Positions 1-10,119 of a stretch of 64,000 nucleotides of DNA are shown here, in pieces (within the stretch, counting starts at the first letter, position 1; each line of letters begins with the position of its first letter). The translations under genes and the position numbers were made by a program. The notes under the pieces are model-generated. The model made no database searches. It saw only the letters and a list, made by a program, of their open reading frames with translations, and was not told the origin of the DNA. The DNA is taken from assembly GCF_003987175.1 (NCBI RefSeq), contig NZ_PIPM01000001.1, positions 372,001 to 436,000 of the forward strand. Reading direction: 5' to 3'. Origin of the DNA: Aliidiomarina sanyensis (lineage in GTDB: Bacteria; Pseudomonadota; Gammaproteobacteria; Enterobacterales; Alteromonadaceae).

Positions 1-771
1 ATGCACCCGAATTTGATGGGTCCGACCGGTCACTGGTGACGCCTCAATCAATGTGGCTGATATACCACTCTCAGGAAAGCGTTCGCGTACCTTAAAGCGA
101 GTTAATGACGCTTTTCCATCAGCATCGGTTCTGACGATTCGCTCGCCCGATTGCAAGGTGTTTTTCTGAAGTGCTTGATCCACTTTTTTTAATTGGCCAG
201 GCCACGAGCCAAAAACTAATGCAACGTAGGTTTTTTCCATGTCTTTGTCGCGCAGTTGCTCATGCAATGCGCGCAGTGCGGATCGTTTCTTCGCGATCAT
301 GAGCACCCCTGAGGTATCCCGATCGAGGCGATGCACTAGTTCAAGAAATTTCGCTTGTGGGCGCAGCGCACGCAAACCCTCAATGAGACCAAACTGCAAG
401 CCGCTTCCGCCATGCACTGCGAGTCCTGCCGGCTTGTTGACCACCATCATGCAATCATCTTCAAATATGATGCAGGCTTCCAGACCGGCGATTTTCTCAA
501 GTTTGGGATTCGGCAACGGCTGCTTTTCCGCCACACGAACAGGCGGAATTCGGACGCTATCCCCCGCTTCGAGCCGATAATCAGGCTTTGCGCGCTTTTT
601 ATTGATGCGCACCTCGCCCTTTCGGACGATCCGATAAATCATACTTTTGGGAACGCCTTTCAGCTGTGCAAGCAAAAAGTTATCAAGACGCTGCCCCGCT
701 TCATCGGCACTTACCGTGTAAAAACGGACTTGCTGCGGGACGGTATTTGGTTCGTTTTGGATGTCGCTCAT
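1..771 (-). CDS. rluC: Ribosomal large subunit pseudouridine synthase C (3'-truncated by window edge)
   Basis: RluC isomerises uridines at 955, 2504 and 2580 of 23S rRNA (known for the E. coli enzyme). I translated the minus strand from an ATG at 771: 257 codons stay open to the window edge, so the C-terminus is missing. An S4-like RNA-binding region spans about residues 28-75. The RluA-family catalytic motif HRLDRDTSG lies at 147-155, with the nucleophile being the Asp of HRLD. The last visible residues, GRTHQIRVH, are the conserved late motif of the family. It is divergent from rne, the usual order in gammaproteobacteria. The closest alternative is another RluA/RluD-type paralogue, but length, S4 domain and rne neighbourhood favour RluC. 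Confidence 0.93.
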   Translation of the reverse strand, partial: MSDIQNEPNTVPQQVRFYTVSADEAGQRLDNFLLAQLKGVPKSMIYRIVRKGEVRINKKRAKPDYRLEAGDSVRIPPVRVAEKQPLPNPKLEKIAGLEACIIFEDDCMMVVNKPAGLAVHGGSGLQFGLIEGLRALRPQAKFLELVHRLDRDTSGVLMIAKKRSALRALHEQLRDKDMEKTYVALVFGSWPGQLKKVDQALQKNTLQSGERIVRTDADGKASLTRFKVRERFPESGISATLIEASPVTGRTHQIRVH

Positions 772-1282
772 CGGGCACTTCATTGGTGTTAAAATCGGAT
801 CAAGCTTATCACGCTGGCTATCTAAACGCATCCGAAATGCGGTTATCACACGCAATACAGAGGCGCCGTCTGATGGCACAATTGCGACTTGTTACTTTGC
901 GAAGTAAATGCGACAATACCCTGTCAGACCTCTGTGGTCTGCGTAAAACTTTTTTCTCGATGAATTTTCTCGAAAAACACAACACTGAATAGAAGTGAAC
1001 GCCTGTTTCGGCATGTAAGAAATTTATTGTTACACGTAGCCACCGTCACCGCAGTCGGTCACGGAAAGAGATACGGGTAACTTCGCGAAGCTTTCCAGTG
1101 AAAGCCCCGCGTTAAAAGATAAGTACAGTAAGCAGCAATAGCATTGGCTTTGTCGGACAAGAGAATCGAGCGCACCTCTCAGAGATACGGTGCCAGACGA
1201 CAGACTGTGCAACGGAACAGGACCGTGAGCAAGCGGTACAGTGTTGTGATTTCGTACCTAACAAAAGTATGAGTCACACAAT
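772..1282 (+). promoter_or_regulatory. rluC-rne intergenic region with long rne 5' leader
   Basis: These 511 bases between divergent rluC and rne hold no credible gene; the short frames here have no ribosome site or family resemblance. In E. coli the rne mRNA has a long structured leader through which RNase E cleaves its own message, and the length here fits such a leader. Visible small hairpins are CAGACC/GGTCTG at 925-941 and CTTCGCGAAG near 1081-1090. A weak promoter candidate is TTGCGA, 17 bases, TAAATG around 892-920. There is no strong Shine-Dalgarno before the rne ATG. The autoregulatory assignment is inference. Confidence 0.45.
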
Positions 1283-4200
1283 ATGAAAAGAATGCTAATC
1301 AACGCGACGCAACAGGAAGAACTCCGCGTTGCGCTCGTGGATGGTCAACGGTTATACGATCTGGATATTGAAAGTCCAGGACACGAACAAAAAAAAGCAA
1401 ACATCTACAAGGGTAAAATTACCCGCGTCGAGCCAAGTCTCGAAGCTGCATTTGTTGATTACGGTGCAGAACGCCATGGCTTCCTTCCTTTAAAAGAAAT
1501 CGCCAAAACCTATTTTCCCAAAGATTATCGCTTCGATGGTCGTCCGAACATTCGCGACGTCGTCAAAGAAGGTCAAGAAGTTATCGTCCAGATCGATAAA
1601 GAAGAACGTGGCCAAAAAGGGGCCGCGTTAACGACTTTTATCTCACTGGCCGGAAGTTATCTTGTCTTAATGCCAAATAACCCGCGCGCAGGTGGTATTT
1701 CACGCCGGATTGAAGGTGACGAACGGACTGAACTGAAAGACGCACTCTCTACACTTGAAATCCCAAATGGAATGGGACTGATTGTGCGGACCGCAGGCGT
1801 CGGGAAATCAGCCGAAGAGCTTGCGTGGGATTTAAACGTTCTTGTCCATCATTGGCAAGCAATCGAACAGGTCTCGGGTAACCGCCCTGCTCCATTTCTT
1901 GTCCATCAAGAATCCAACGTCATCTTCCGTGCGATACGTGATTATTTGCGTCGGGATATCGGTGAAATCTTAATTGATGATACCCAAATGTTTGAGCAAG
2001 CCCGCGAGCACATTCAGGTTGTACGACCTGATTTTGTCAGCCGCGTGAAGCTCTACAAGGGTGATGTCCCGCTATTTAGTCACTATCAAATCGAAAGCCA
2101 GATTGAATCCGCCTTTCAGCGCGAAGTCCGGCTTCCGTCCGGTGGCTCAATTGTCATCGATCCCACTGAGGCTTTGACATCAATCGATATCAACTCCGCG
2201 AAAGCGACCAAGGGCGGTGATATTGAAGAAACTGCATTGCAGACAAACTTAGAAGCAGCCGATGAAATTGCACGTCAACTTCGTTTGCGTGATGTGGGTG
2301 GTCTGATTGTCATCGACTTTATCGACATGACGCCGCCCAAGCATCAACGAGAAGTAGAAAATCGTTTGCGTGATGCGTTAAAGCACGATCGGGCACGGGT
2401 TCAAACAGCACGAATTTCGCGCTTTGGCTTACTCGAAATGTCGCGGCAGCGCTTGCGTCCATCGCTTGGTGAATCAGCAAACCATGTATGTCCGCGTTGT
2501 GATGGTCAAGGAACAATTCGCAGTGACGAGTCACTCTCGTTGTCAATCTTACGCTTGATCGAAGAAGAAGCCCTCAAAGACAACACAGCACAAGTAAATG
2601 CTCAAGTGCCGGTCAGCGTGGCAACTTACCTATTAAATGAAAAACGTGAGGCACTTCGTTCAATTGAGAAACGAAATGAGGTGAATGTTCTGGTCATTCC
2701 AAACCAGAACCTAGACACGCCTCATTTCGATGTGCAGCGATTGCGTAAAGACGAGATCACAGACGTGCAAAGCTATCGTCTGATTCAAGCGGTGGAAGTG
2801 AAGGAAATCGAATTTGCGAAGCCAAAAGAAAAGGTCGCGGATGAACCCGCACTGAAAACGCTGGTCGCTCCTACGCCTCCACCCCCCGCTGCACCAGCAG
2901 AAAAATCACGGGATCAAGGCCCGGGGCTCTTCACCAAAATCGCGATTTGGTTGAAAGGTTTATTTACGTCAGACGAGACGTCAGATAAAAAACCGAAGCA
3001 AGAAAATACAAATCGCAATCGTCAAGGCAAGCCGCGAGATGATCGTCGTCGCAATGGTCGCGGTGGTCGCAACAACAACCGCCGGGGTGCAAACCGCGGA
3101 GGTCGTGGAAAGGCTGATGAGGCTGAAAAGAGCAACGAGCAACTGAAGCACGATACAAAACCTGCAGAAAAAGCGGCTGATCATCGCGATTCAGATAACA
3201 AAGGGAATGAACGTGGCCCTCGCCGTCGGCGTCGCCGCGGCGGCAAGAATCAAGCGGATGGTGCACAAAAGCCAACAACAACCGAGCAGGATCAAAGCGC
3301 ACAACAAGCAGACGATAAAGGTTCTGAATCGAAAAAATCGTCTCAGGATAGCGCGCCGCAAATGCCACGGGAACGTCGGGAGCGTCGTAAGCTCGAACAA
3401 AGCGTACGAATGGGCAAAGGCAGCGTAGCGCCTGCGCAAACGGCTGTTGAACACGGAAGTTCAGATGAGCCTAAAGCAACGGCAGCAGATACAACTGAAA
3501 GCACCGTCCCGGCGAATGACAACACCGTTCAGGTGAGCGACAGCGCTGGACAAAGAACAGAAGAGAAACCAGCACAGCAAGAAAGCACAGCTGAGCAAAC
3601 GGTTGACCAAGTGCCCACAGGAAAGCAAACGAGTGAGGACAACGCAGAAGCTGACGTGAAGAAGCCTCGCCGCCGCACACGTCGTAAACCGAAAGCCGAG
3701 ACTGCTGAGCAGGAAAATGCAGAAGCGTCTGAAAAAACTGAAGAAACAAAGGTTTCCGACAAAAAAACGGCAACAACTCCGAGTGAAGCCGAGGACGTTC
3801 AGGTCAGTGAGAGTGAGCGTGTTGAAGACCAGGTACAAGCTAAAGATTCAGTGACGGAAACGGAATCGGCAATCGAAGAAGCCGGAGACCCAAACGTGAA
3901 AGCGCAGCGCCCAGTCGACACCGTTGCCGCGGACACAACTGAGACAAAAGAGCGTCCCGAGGATAACGAAAGCCCAGTTTCAGAAGCGTCAGATCAAGGC
4001 ACCGAGGCACCGGCCAGTGAAGTGAAAACGTCCGGACAACCGCCCGCTGAGGAAGTAATGGAACCCGCGGCAGAAGAGAAGCCGAAGCGCGAAGCGACCA
4101 AGGCAAGTAAAGCGAAAAAGCCCCAGAAAGGAGGCAGTCGTATTTCCGCGCCGATGGCTAAAGCAAGTGCAGAAACGGTGTCTGATAACATCGTATTTCC

Positions 4201-4315
4201 ACCCGCTCGATCCGACAGCGAGCGAGCCCAGGTCCATCATTCAGGTCGCCACTCTGGCCTAGCAAATGCTGTCAATAAGTCAGCGTCGGGAGCAGTACGC
4301 TGTCAACCTGAGTAA
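1283..4315 (+). CDS. rne: Ribonuclease E
   Basis: Endoribonuclease and scaffold of the RNA degradosome at the inner membrane; it processes rRNA and tRNA and starts mRNA decay. At 1010 aa it has the usual length. The N-terminal catalytic half carries an S1 domain (about residues 35-120), the DNase-I-like site with Asp in [12 protein letters not shown] (near 300) and in IVIDFIDM (near 345), and the zinc-link CPRCDGQG near 402-405. An amphipathic helix [16 protein letters not shown] near 548-563 matches the known membrane-targeting segment. The rest is a low-complexity Arg- and Glu/Ala-rich scaffold with RRRRRRGGK and RRRTRRK patches that should bind RNA. The start ATG begins the conserved [13 protein letters not shown]. 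An intrinsic terminator follows. Confidence 0.97.
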   Translation: MKRMLINATQQEELRVALVDGQRLYDLDIESPGHEQKKANIYKGKITRVEPSLEAAFVDYGAERHGFLPLKEIAKTYFPKDYRFDGRPNIRDVVKEGQEVIVQIDKEERGQKGAALTTFISLAGSYLVLMPNNPRAGGISRRIEGDERTELKDALSTLEIPNGMGLIVRTAGVGKSAEELAWDLNVLVHHWQAIEQVSGNRPAPFLVHQESNVIFRAIRDYLRRDIGEILIDDTQMFEQAREHIQVVRPDFVSRVKLYKGDVPLFSHYQIESQIESAFQREVRLPSGGSIVIDPTEALTSIDINSAKATKGGDIEETALQTNLEAADEIARQLRLRDVGGLIVIDFIDMTPPKHQREVENRLRDALKHDRARVQTARISRFGLLEMSRQRLRPSLGESANHVCPRCDGQGTIRSDESLSLSILRLIEEEALKDNTAQVNAQVPVSVATYLLNEKREALRSIEKRNEVNVLVIPNQNLDTPHFDVQRLRKDEITDVQSYRLIQAVEVKEIEFAKPKEKVADEPALKTLVAPTPPPPAAPAEKSRDQGPGLFTKIAIWLKGLFTSDETSDKKPKQENTNRNRQGKPRDDRRRNGRGGRNNNRRGANRGGRGKADEAEKSNEQLKHDTKPAEKAADHRDSDNKGNERGPRRRRRRGGKNQADGAQKPTTTEQDQSAQQADDKGSESKKSSQDSAPQMPRERRERRKLEQSVRMGKGSVAPAQTAVEHGSSDEPKATAADTTESTVPANDNTVQVSDSAGQRTEEKPAQQESTAEQTVDQVPTGKQTSEDNAEADVKKPRRRTRRKPKAETAEQENAEASEKTEETKVSDKKTATTPSEAEDVQVSESERVEDQVQAKDSVTETESAIEEAGDPNVKAQRPVDTVAADTTETKERPEDNESPVSEASDQGTEAPASEVKTSGQPPAEEVMEPAAEEKPKREATKASKAKKPQKGGSRISAPMAKASAETVSDNIVFPPARSDSERAQVHHSGRHSGLANAVNKSASGAVRCQPE

Positions 4316-4336
4316 GTAAAGCGGAACCACAACTAA

Positions 4337-4364
4337 AAACGGCATATCGATGGATATGCCGTTT
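4337..4364. terminator. Bidirectional terminator between rne and comEA-like gene
   Basis: A 12-bp perfect inverted repeat (AAACGGCATATC / GATATGCCGTTT, 4-base loop) is followed by a T-run on the plus strand. It is preceded by a shorter A-rich stretch that can serve the convergent minus-strand gene. It ends the rne transcript. Confidence 0.85.
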
Positions 4365-4378
4365 TTTTTATTTCTCGT

Positions 4379-4732
4379 TTAAAGAATAATGCGATCTCGG
4401 TTGTGATTCAGAACTTGAATGCCAAGCCCGCGAACCTCAAGCAGTTGATCAATGTCAGTAAACCCACCGAGTTGCTCGCGCAGTTCAATAATCGCTCGAG
4501 CCCGGGCAAGCCCCACTCCTCTTAGTTTCGCTGCAAGTTCCTCCGCATTTGCGACATTTACATTGACCATCGCGTTTTGTTCGGAGCGCAATCGCTGCCC
4601 TGCTTGATGGACGGGGTTCATGGATGTTTCGCTCATACTGACATCCATTGCTGAAGCGGAAGCCAAATACAACGATGAGGAGGCAAGAATTGCCGACACC
4701 AGCATGGGGAGTACACGTTTGTGGTAAAGCAT
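4379..4732 (-). CDS. ComEA-family helix-hairpin-helix DNA-binding protein
   Basis: Small exported DNA-binding protein (117 aa). A basic and hydrophobic N-terminus (MLYHKRVLPMLVSAILASSS) ending near ASASA looks like a signal peptide. The C-terminal half is a ComEA helix-hairpin-helix domain, with NVNVANAEELA, GVGLARARAI and a second hairpin EVRGLG. In competent bacteria ComEA binds incoming DNA in the periplasm. I chose the ATG at 4732 because AAAAGGA sits at ribosome-binding distance; an in-frame ATG at 4759 lacks one. It stands alone and converges on rne. Whether the organism is transformable cannot be judged, since no other com or pil gene is present. Confidence 0.82.
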   Translation of the reverse strand: MLYHKRVLPMLVSAILASSSLYLASASAMDVSMSETSMNPVHQAGQRLRSEQNAMVNVNVANAEELAAKLRGVGLARARAIIELREQLGGFTDIDQLLEVRGLGIQVLNHNRDRIIL

Positions 4733-4808
4733 AAAGGTATCCTTTTTCAAGTAATGCACAACCTCCCTGGTTGCACGTTTTTAGTATGAAATAAGGATAC
4801 CGAGGGCG

Positions 4809-5516
4809 CTAGACGAGGTGCTCTAAAATTTGCTGGTTGATGGCTGAAAGCGTGGCGTTTGGATCCTTGCTTTCACGAATTGGACGGCCCAATACGAGGA
4901 AGTCGACCCCAGCATCGATCGCTGCGCCAGGTGACATGACCCGATGTTGATCATGGGTGGCGAATCCCTCAGGCCGGATACCCGGTGTAACTAACAAGAA
5001 ATCAGCTCCCAAGGCACCCTTTAGCATTACCGCCTCGCGCGCTGAACAAACGACGCCATCGAGACCCGCCGACTTTGCAAGTTCTGCCAGTGCTAAAACC
5101 TGCTCATTTAATGAACGTTGAATTCCTACTTCCGGTAAGCTCTCACTCGCCATACTCGTTAGGACCGTTACTGCGATGAGTTTTGGTCGCTTTTCACCAT
5201 ATGGCTCGAGCACGTGGCGCGCCGCTTTCATCATATCGACGCCGCCCGAGGCATGAACGTTCACCATCCAAACACCGAGTTCAGCCGCAGCTTTCACCGC
5301 TTTCGCTACTGTATTTGGGATGTCATGAAACTTGAGATCGAGGAATACATCAAAGCCGAGTTCATGAAGTGTTCGTACCAAGGCAGGCCCAGCAGTCGTG
5401 AATAGTTCTTTTCCTACCTTGACCCGACATTGCTGCGGATCCAGCGTTTTAACAAAGGCCAAGGCCTGTTCTGCGTCATCAAAGTCAAGTGCTACGATAA
5501 TACGTTTTTCTGTCAT
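4809..5516 (-). CDS. pyrF: Orotidine 5'-phosphate decarboxylase
   Basis: Decarboxylates OMP to UMP, the last step of de novo pyrimidine synthesis, in the cytosol. The 235-aa TIM-barrel protein shows ALDFDD at the N-terminus and the catalytic D-K-D array in [10 protein letters not shown]. The phosphate-binding end VTPGIRPEG and the late VLGRPI are also present. The start is set at the ATG overlapping the lapB stop as ATGA (translational coupling). A longer in-frame start would run into lapB. The lapA-lapB-pyrF order matches E. coli. Confidence 0.97.
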   Translation of the reverse strand: MTEKRIIVALDFDDAEQALAFVKTLDPQQCRVKVGKELFTTAGPALVRTLHELGFDVFLDLKFHDIPNTVAKAVKAAAELGVWMVNVHASGGVDMMKAARHVLEPYGEKRPKLIAVTVLTSMASESLPEVGIQRSLNEQVLALAELAKSAGLDGVVCSAREAVMLKGALGADFLLVTPGIRPEGFATHDQHRVMSPGAAIDAGVDFLVLGRPIRESKDPNATLSAINQQILEHLV

Positions 5517-6670
5517 TCCCCGTCTAATCCTCGTGTCGGTTTGATGGACCCCCAATATTTACATGAGGGGCAGTGCCAATAGAGTGTTTGACCTGAAAAC
5601 CCGCAGTGACGGCAGCGATATTTAGCGCGTTGCTTTAATTGCTCCGACACCATGGTACCGAGTAACTGCAAGCTCTTACGTGATTTTTCTGAATCCGCCG
5701 ACGCCGCGTTAAATTGAATAAGTTTATGGAAGGCACGCATGGTTGGATTCTTTTGCAGTGCAACCATCATAAACTGTTCCGCAGACTCGCGGTCATTACG
5801 CCCGGCAATAATATCCGCCAGCATGACGGTTGCACTCGCACAAGGTTTCTCCATCACGACATCGTGTAGAAAACTCACGAGCCCGTCTTGATCCTCTAAA
5901 CGCTCATATGCTGCGCGAATTAGCGGGAGCACTTCGGGAATGAAATCTTTATCTTCATCCGCAATCGGAAGCAAGTAGCCAAGCGCCTTTCGTGCTTTGT
6001 CCTGCCCGAGCCACCACCGTCCGAGTGAAAGCCGCGCGCGAATACAGCCCTTATCATGTTTGAGTGCTTTTTCGTAAAACTTGAGTGCTGCGTTCGTATC
6101 CTCTTGCATGTCAGCGAGTTCACAGTAAAGCTGTGAAACCACAGGAAGAACGCTTCGGTCTGTTTTTGACAGCTTCAGTGCAACACGAATTGCCTTATCC
6201 CACTCGTGTGTGGCCTCGTACAGCGACAGAAGATGGGTGAGACTCTCGGCTTGATAACTCGAGTGGGCCTGTAGCTCGGTAAACATTTGTTCGGCTCGAT
6301 CATAGAGCCCTGCTGAGAGATAATCCTGGCCTAACTCGAACATCGCCTGATAGCGTTCTTGCTCAGATAATGACGGACGAGAAATTAGGTTTTGATGAAT
6401 GCGTATCGCGCGGTCGACCTCACCGCGGCGCCGAAAGAGTTTTCCAAGGGTCCAATGGGTTTCGATCGTCTCACTATCAATGTCGAGCATATCAATGAAC
6501 AGATCGACCGCTTTATCGCTTTGTTCGGAAAGTAATAAATTGATACCCGTAACATAGTTCTTCGAGAACTCTTCTTGCTCTTTTCTCTGTTCTACACGAA
6601 CACTATTCCGGCCCATAAACCAGCCATAGGCAGCGGCAACTGGCAGGAGTAGGAAGAGCAATTCAAGCAT
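5513..6670 (-). CDS. lapB: Lipopolysaccharide assembly protein B (TPR and rubredoxin-like)
   Basis: LapB (YciM) is an inner-membrane-anchored cytoplasmic TPR protein. In E. coli it works with FtsH to degrade LpxC and so limits lipopolysaccharide synthesis. The 385-aa sequence begins with one membrane helix ([19 protein letters not shown]). Many TPR repeats follow, and it ends in a rubredoxin-like metal knuckle CRHCG...CPSC near residues 352-372. It lies 3 bases after lapA and overlaps pyrF by 4 bases, so the three probably form one operon. Confidence 0.95.
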   Translation of the reverse strand: MLELLFLLLPVAAAYGWFMGRNSVRVEQRKEQEEFSKNYVTGINLLLSEQSDKAVDLFIDMLDIDSETIETHWTLGKLFRRRGEVDRAIRIHQNLISRPSLSEQERYQAMFELGQDYLSAGLYDRAEQMFTELQAHSSYQAESLTHLLSLYEATHEWDKAIRVALKLSKTDRSVLPVVSQLYCELADMQEDTNAALKFYEKALKHDKGCIRARLSLGRWWLGQDKARKALGYLLPIADEDKDFIPEVLPLIRAAYERLEDQDGLVSFLHDVVMEKPCASATVMLADIIAGRNDRESAEQFMMVALQKNPTMRAFHKLIQFNAASADSEKSRKSLQLLGTMVSEQLKQRAKYRCRHCGFSGQTLYWHCPSCKYWGSIKPTRGLDGE

Positions 6671-6673
6671 GGG

Positions 6674-6970
6674 TTAGTGTTTCCCTTCAACCGATGTTCC
6701 TGTTTGGCTGCATTCGCTTGCCACCTGTTTGACTAAGGCCTTGCGCAAACGTCGAACCGTCCATTTTAGCCGCAGATATGCACCTGCAATCGTTAGCAAA
6801 CCGAGTATAAACCCAACAGCAAGTGTCACACCAATGACTGCACCGAGGCTATAGGTCTGCTCTACAACGAGCAAATTCACGGACACGTCCTGCGCATTAT
6901 TCTTTCCCAGAATAAAGGCGAGGAGAAACAGCAAAATTAAAGGTATGAACGAAAGTACGATACGAGCCAT
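6674..6970 (-). CDS. lapA: Lipopolysaccharide assembly protein A (DUF1049)
   Basis: Small inner-membrane protein of 98 aa with two membrane helices (VLSFIPLILLFLLAFILG and GAVIGVTLAVGFILGLLTIA) and a basic cytoplasmic tail containing RLRKAL. LapA works with LapB in lipopolysaccharide assembly in E. coli. It starts at an ATG directly after a terminator-like hairpin that separates it from ihfB, and is followed 3 bases later by lapB. Confidence 0.9.
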   Translation of the reverse strand: MARIVLSFIPLILLFLLAFILGKNNAQDVSVNLLVVEQTYSLGAVIGVTLAVGFILGLLTIAGAYLRLKWTVRRLRKALVKQVASECSQTGTSVEGKH

Positions 6971-6996
6971 AACAAATCCCTGATCGGCAACAAGAA

Positions 6997-7025
6997 AAAA
7001 GGCATGCCATTATAGCATGCCTTTT
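6997..7025 (-). terminator. Terminator after ihfB with TATAAT in its loop
   Basis: On the minus strand an 11-bp stem AAAAGGCATGC/GCATGCCTTTT is followed by TTTTTTCTTG, giving a good intrinsic terminator for the rpsA-ihfB transcript. The loop reads TATAATG on the same strand, a perfect -10 hexamer just upstream of lapA. No convincing -35 stands 17 bases before it. Confidence 0.8.
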
Positions 7026-7061
7026 CGGAATTACTGCGTACTGACAAAAGTCAACAGACGC

Positions 7062-7352
7062 CTAGCCTTGCGCTGATTCATTGACGCGTTCCCGAAGCGC
7101 TTTTCCAGGTTTGAAGTGCGGGACATACTTTCCACCCAATTCAACCTTGTCACCCGTCTTCGGGTTCCGGCCCACACGGGGTCGGCGAAAGTGAAGGGAA
7201 AAACTCCCAAACCCCCGGATCTCAATCCGGTCGCCATCCGCGAGGGCATGAACCATGACTTCGAGAATTTCTCGAACGCCTCGCTCCACGTCCTTTGGCT
7301 GCAGCTCTGGCTGCTTCGCAATCAAAATTTCAATCAGCTCAGACTTCGTCAT
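7062..7352 (-). CDS. ihfB: Integration host factor subunit beta
   Basis: One half of the sequence-specific DNA-bending heterodimer IHF, which shapes promoters, origins and recombination sites. The 96-aa protein has the full HU/IHF fold with [10 protein letters not shown], the hydrophobic core [10 protein letters not shown], and the intercalating-proline arm [11 protein letters not shown]. Its position just downstream of rpsA is the standard IhfB context, as opposed to IhfA near pheT in this same window. It is followed by a terminator. Confidence 0.97.
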   Translation of the reverse strand: MTKSELIEILIAKQPELQPKDVERGVREILEVMVHALADGDRIEIRGFGSFSLHFRRPRVGRNPKTGDKVELGGKYVPHFKPGKALRERVNESAQG

Positions 7353-7400
7353 AACAGATCCTCAATTGATGCACAAAGCAGCCATCGGTTTGATCAACGA

Positions 7401-9074
7401 TTAATCGTCAGTCTTCGCCGCTTTGAACGCTTCTGCCATTGCGTTGTTGAACGCGTTGTCTTCAGTCGCATTTACGCTATCAAGTGCCGCTTTTTCTTCT
7501 GCTTCGTCTTTCGCTTTGATTGACAAGCTGATGACACGATTTTTGCGGTCGATGCCCATGTAACGCGCTTCAACAGCATCACCTGACTTCAGCACAGTGC
7601 TCGCGTCTTCAACCCGGTCACGTGAAATGTCAGATGCACGGACGTAACCTTCTACGCCGTCAGCCAAGCTGACCGTTGCGCCTTTCGCGTCAACTTCAGT
7701 GACTGTACCGTTAACAATAGCACCCTTCTTGTGAGCCGCAAGGAAGTTGTTCACTGGATCTTCAGAAATTTGCTTGATCCCCAGTGAGATACGCTCGCGC
7801 TCTGCGTCAACTTGCAGAACCACAGCTTCTACTTCTTCGCCTTTCTTGAAGTCACGTACCGCTTCTTCGCCTGCTGCATTCCAAGAAATGTCAGACAAGT
7901 GAACAAGACCGTCAATGTTGCCATCCAAGCCAATGAAGATACCGAAGTCAGTGATTGACTTGATCTTGCCAGAGACTTTGTCGCCTTTCTGGTGGTTCTT
8001 CGCAAACTCTTCCCATGGGTTTGGTTTGCACTGCTTGATGCCCAGAGAAATACGACGACGCTCTTCGTCGATCTCCAACACCATCACTTCAACCACGTCG
8101 TCTAAGTTAACGATCTTCGATGGATGCACGTTTTTGTTCGTCCAATCCATTTCAGACACGTGAACCAAACCTTCTACGCCTTCTTCGATTTCGACGAAGC
8201 AGCCGTAGTCAGTCAGATTGGTGACGCGACCTTGCAGGGTTGAGCTCTCTGGATAACGCGCAGAGATATCGCTCCACGGATCTTCGCCCAATTGCTTGAG
8301 GCCCAAAGATACACGCGTACGATCACGATCAAACTTCAATACTTTACAGGTGATTTCGTCACCAACATTCACGATTTCGCTTGGGTGCTTCACACGCTTC
8401 CAAGCCATATCTGTGATGTGCAACAAGCCGTCAACGCCGCCAAGGTCTACGAACGCGCCGTAGTCAGTCAAATTCTTCACGATACCAGTGACTTCTTGAC
8501 CTTCTTGGAGGTTTTCCAGCAATGCATCACGCTCAGCGCTGTTCTCTTTCTCAATCACTGCACGACGTGAAACAACCACGTTGTTGCGCTTCTGATCGAG
8601 CTTGATAACCTTGAACTCAAGGTCGCGATTCTCGAGGTGTGCTGTGTCGCGAATTGGACGCACATCAACCAAAGAACCAGGCAAGAACGCGCGCACGCCG
8701 TTCAGGTCGACGGTGAAGCCGCCCTTCACTTTGCCGCTAATGATTCCCGTAACTGTCTCATCATTTTCATGAGCAGCTTCTAGTTGCAACCATGCTTCGA
8801 AACGCTTCGCTTTTTCGCGCGAGAGAATCGTTTCGCCGAATCCATCTTCAACTGCATCCAAGGCAACTTCAACGGTATCGCCAACAGCGATTTCCAGTTT
8901 ACCTTCAGAGTTCATGAATTGTTCAGCAGGAATGGCGCTTTCAGACTTTAGGCCGGCGTCAACCAGTACCAGATCTTTTTCGATAGCAACAACGGTGCCT
9001 TTTACGATAGAGCCAGGACGGGTTTCTGTTTCTTTGAGGCTTTCCTCAAACAGTTGGGCAAAATTTTCAGTCAT
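7401..9074 (-). CDS. rpsA: 30S ribosomal protein S1
   Basis: S1 brings mRNA to the 30S subunit and unfolds leaders during initiation. The protein is 557 aa, the same length as in E. coli. It has six S1 repeats; the repeated signatures [20 protein letters not shown] and [20 protein letters not shown] mark repeats 3 and 4. It lies between cmk and ihfB. The 147 bases upstream are strongly structured and probably carry autoregulation (separate entry). Confidence 0.98.
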   Translation of the reverse strand: MTENFAQLFEESLKETETRPGSIVKGTVVAIEKDLVLVDAGLKSESAIPAEQFMNSEGKLEIAVGDTVEVALDAVEDGFGETILSREKAKRFEAWLQLEAAHENDETVTGIISGKVKGGFTVDLNGVRAFLPGSLVDVRPIRDTAHLENRDLEFKVIKLDQKRNNVVVSRRAVIEKENSAERDALLENLQEGQEVTGIVKNLTDYGAFVDLGGVDGLLHITDMAWKRVKHPSEIVNVGDEITCKVLKFDRDRTRVSLGLKQLGEDPWSDISARYPESSTLQGRVTNLTDYGCFVEIEEGVEGLVHVSEMDWTNKNVHPSKIVNLDDVVEVMVLEIDEERRRISLGIKQCKPNPWEEFAKNHQKGDKVSGKIKSITDFGIFIGLDGNIDGLVHLSDISWNAAGEEAVRDFKKGEEVEAVVLQVDAERERISLGIKQISEDPVNNFLAAHKKGAIVNGTVTEVDAKGATVSLADGVEGYVRASDISRDRVEDASTVLKSGDAVEARYMGIDRKNRVISLSIKAKDEAEEKAALDSVNATEDNAFNNAMAEAFKAAKTDD

Positions 9075-9221
9075 AGATTTAGTTAACTTTTAAGTGAGTC
9101 ACATCCACCGAACTTCCGTGACGGCGGGGTTGTTTTACTTTGTCGGCACAATCCTTAGCACCGACCCTTGACGGCCTTTGGCCCTCAATTTGAGCAACCC
9201 GTGAGCGCTCGCTCCGCGGGT
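9075..9221 (-). promoter_or_regulatory. Structured rpsA leader (probable S1 autoregulatory region)
   Basis: The region between cmk and rpsA folds, on the minus strand, into consecutive hairpins. One (9198-9222) pairs ACCCG with CGGGT and overlaps the cmk stop. A short one at 9170-9186 has GGCC-AAA-GGCC. A third at 9142-9165 has stem GTCGGTGC/GTGCCGAC and loop TAAGGATT. No classical ribosome-binding site precedes the ATG; the last bases are A/U-rich (AAAAGTTAACTAAATC). E. coli rpsA has a comparable leader, with GGA-containing hairpins, no good SD and repression by S1 itself. The equivalence is inference from fold and context. Confidence 0.6.
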
Positions 9222-9974
9222 CTAAATTCTGTTTTCGTCCGCTTTCCCTTCAGAGGCAGAAAGCTTCGTGTGTGCAAACTGCAACACTTTCGCGACAACA
9301 TCCTCAATGGATATTTCAGTTGAATCGATAAATAGCGAATCCTCCGCAGGCTTTAAAGGCGCTACAGAGCGATTTGTATCGCGATGGTCACGATCTTTGA
9401 TCTCATCAACTAACGTGCTCATATTAGCATCAAAGCCCTTTTCCTGCAATTGCAGAAAACGCCGTCGCGCCCGTTCTTCGGCGCTCGCAGTAAGGAAGAT
9501 TTTGGCTTGCGCATCGGGGAATACGACCGTACCCATATCGCGACCATCGGCCACCAAACCTGGAAGCTCACGGAAAGCGCGTTGTCGACGCAGCAGCGCT
9601 TCGCGAACGCGTGGTAACGCGGCTATTTTGGATGCATTCATTCCCACCTCTTCGGTGCGAATGGTCATGGTGATGTCCTCACCTTCTAAGATGGTATGCG
9701 TCAGGCCGGTTTCTTCGTTTGCAACAAACTCAACGTCCAAGTCTGTTGCCAATGCAACGAGACTATCTTCGTCTGATGGTTCAAAGTCGTGATGCACTGC
9801 TGCAATCGCAAGAACACGATAAATTGCGCCGCTGTCGAGCAAATGCCATCCAAGCTTCTCTGCCAGTAACCGACATACCGTGCCCTTCCCCGAGCCGCTT
9901 GGGCCATCGATGGTGATCACTGGCGCTAAGACCGGCGTGGGTGGTGTCGACTTCCCTGGTTCGATATCCGACAT
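9222..9974 (-). CDS. cmk: Cytidylate kinase
   Basis: Phosphorylates CMP and dCMP with ATP for nucleotide supply. The 250-aa protein carries the P-loop GPSGSGKGT near residue 25, the CMP-binding DGRDMGT, and the LID-region arginines in [13 protein letters not shown]. The N-terminal 17 residues before the core are an unconserved extension; the next in-frame ATG would remove the P-loop. It sits between aroA and rpsA, as in E. coli and Pseudomonas. Confidence 0.96.
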   Translation of the reverse strand: MSDIEPGKSTPPTPVLAPVITIDGPSGSGKGTVCRLLAEKLGWHLLDSGAIYRVLAIAAVHHDFEPSDEDSLVALATDLDVEFVANEETGLTHTILEGEDITMTIRTEEVGMNASKIAALPRVREALLRRQRAFRELPGLVADGRDMGTVVFPDAQAKIFLTASAEERARRRFLQLQEKGFDANMSTLVDEIKDRDHRDTNRSVAPLKPAEDSLFIDSTEISIEDVVAKVLQFAHTKLSASEGKADENRI

Positions 9975-10119
9975 GCGTACCTCTTAAGAAAAAATTCAAG
10001 CGCCGAGATTATACGGATTTTGTGCAAAATTGCATCTTTAATCAGCGATTACCTCAAAACCCATTTCACAACGAGCCCTTGCGGGCCCACCGAAATAGCA
10101 TGCCTGAGGTTTATGAAAT

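Noticed and set aside
952-973. Short direct repeat TTTTCTCGA in the rne leader
   Set aside because: Two 9-base copies 13 bases apart in A/T-rich DNA are expected by chance and show no flanking structure.
239-992. Overlapping plus-strand frames of 108-145 codons
   Set aside because: They run antisense to rluC or into the rne leader. The minus-strand translation shows a clear RluC with catalytic motif, and the plus frames have no family resemblance.
2964-4240. Several minus-strand frames of 60-134 codons
   Set aside because: They are shadows of the low-complexity Arg/Glu/Ala-rich tail of RNase E, whose biased codons leave the opposite strand open.
9268-9792. 174-codon plus-strand frame
   Set aside because: Antisense to cmk, Ser/Arg-rich composition, no ribosome site, no recognisable domain.
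10074-10092. Hairpin GGGCCC-GCAA-GGGCTC between cmk and aroA as a terminator
   Set aside because: It is stable, but no T-run follows on the minus strand, so intrinsic termination is unlikely. It may be only a processing or structural element.
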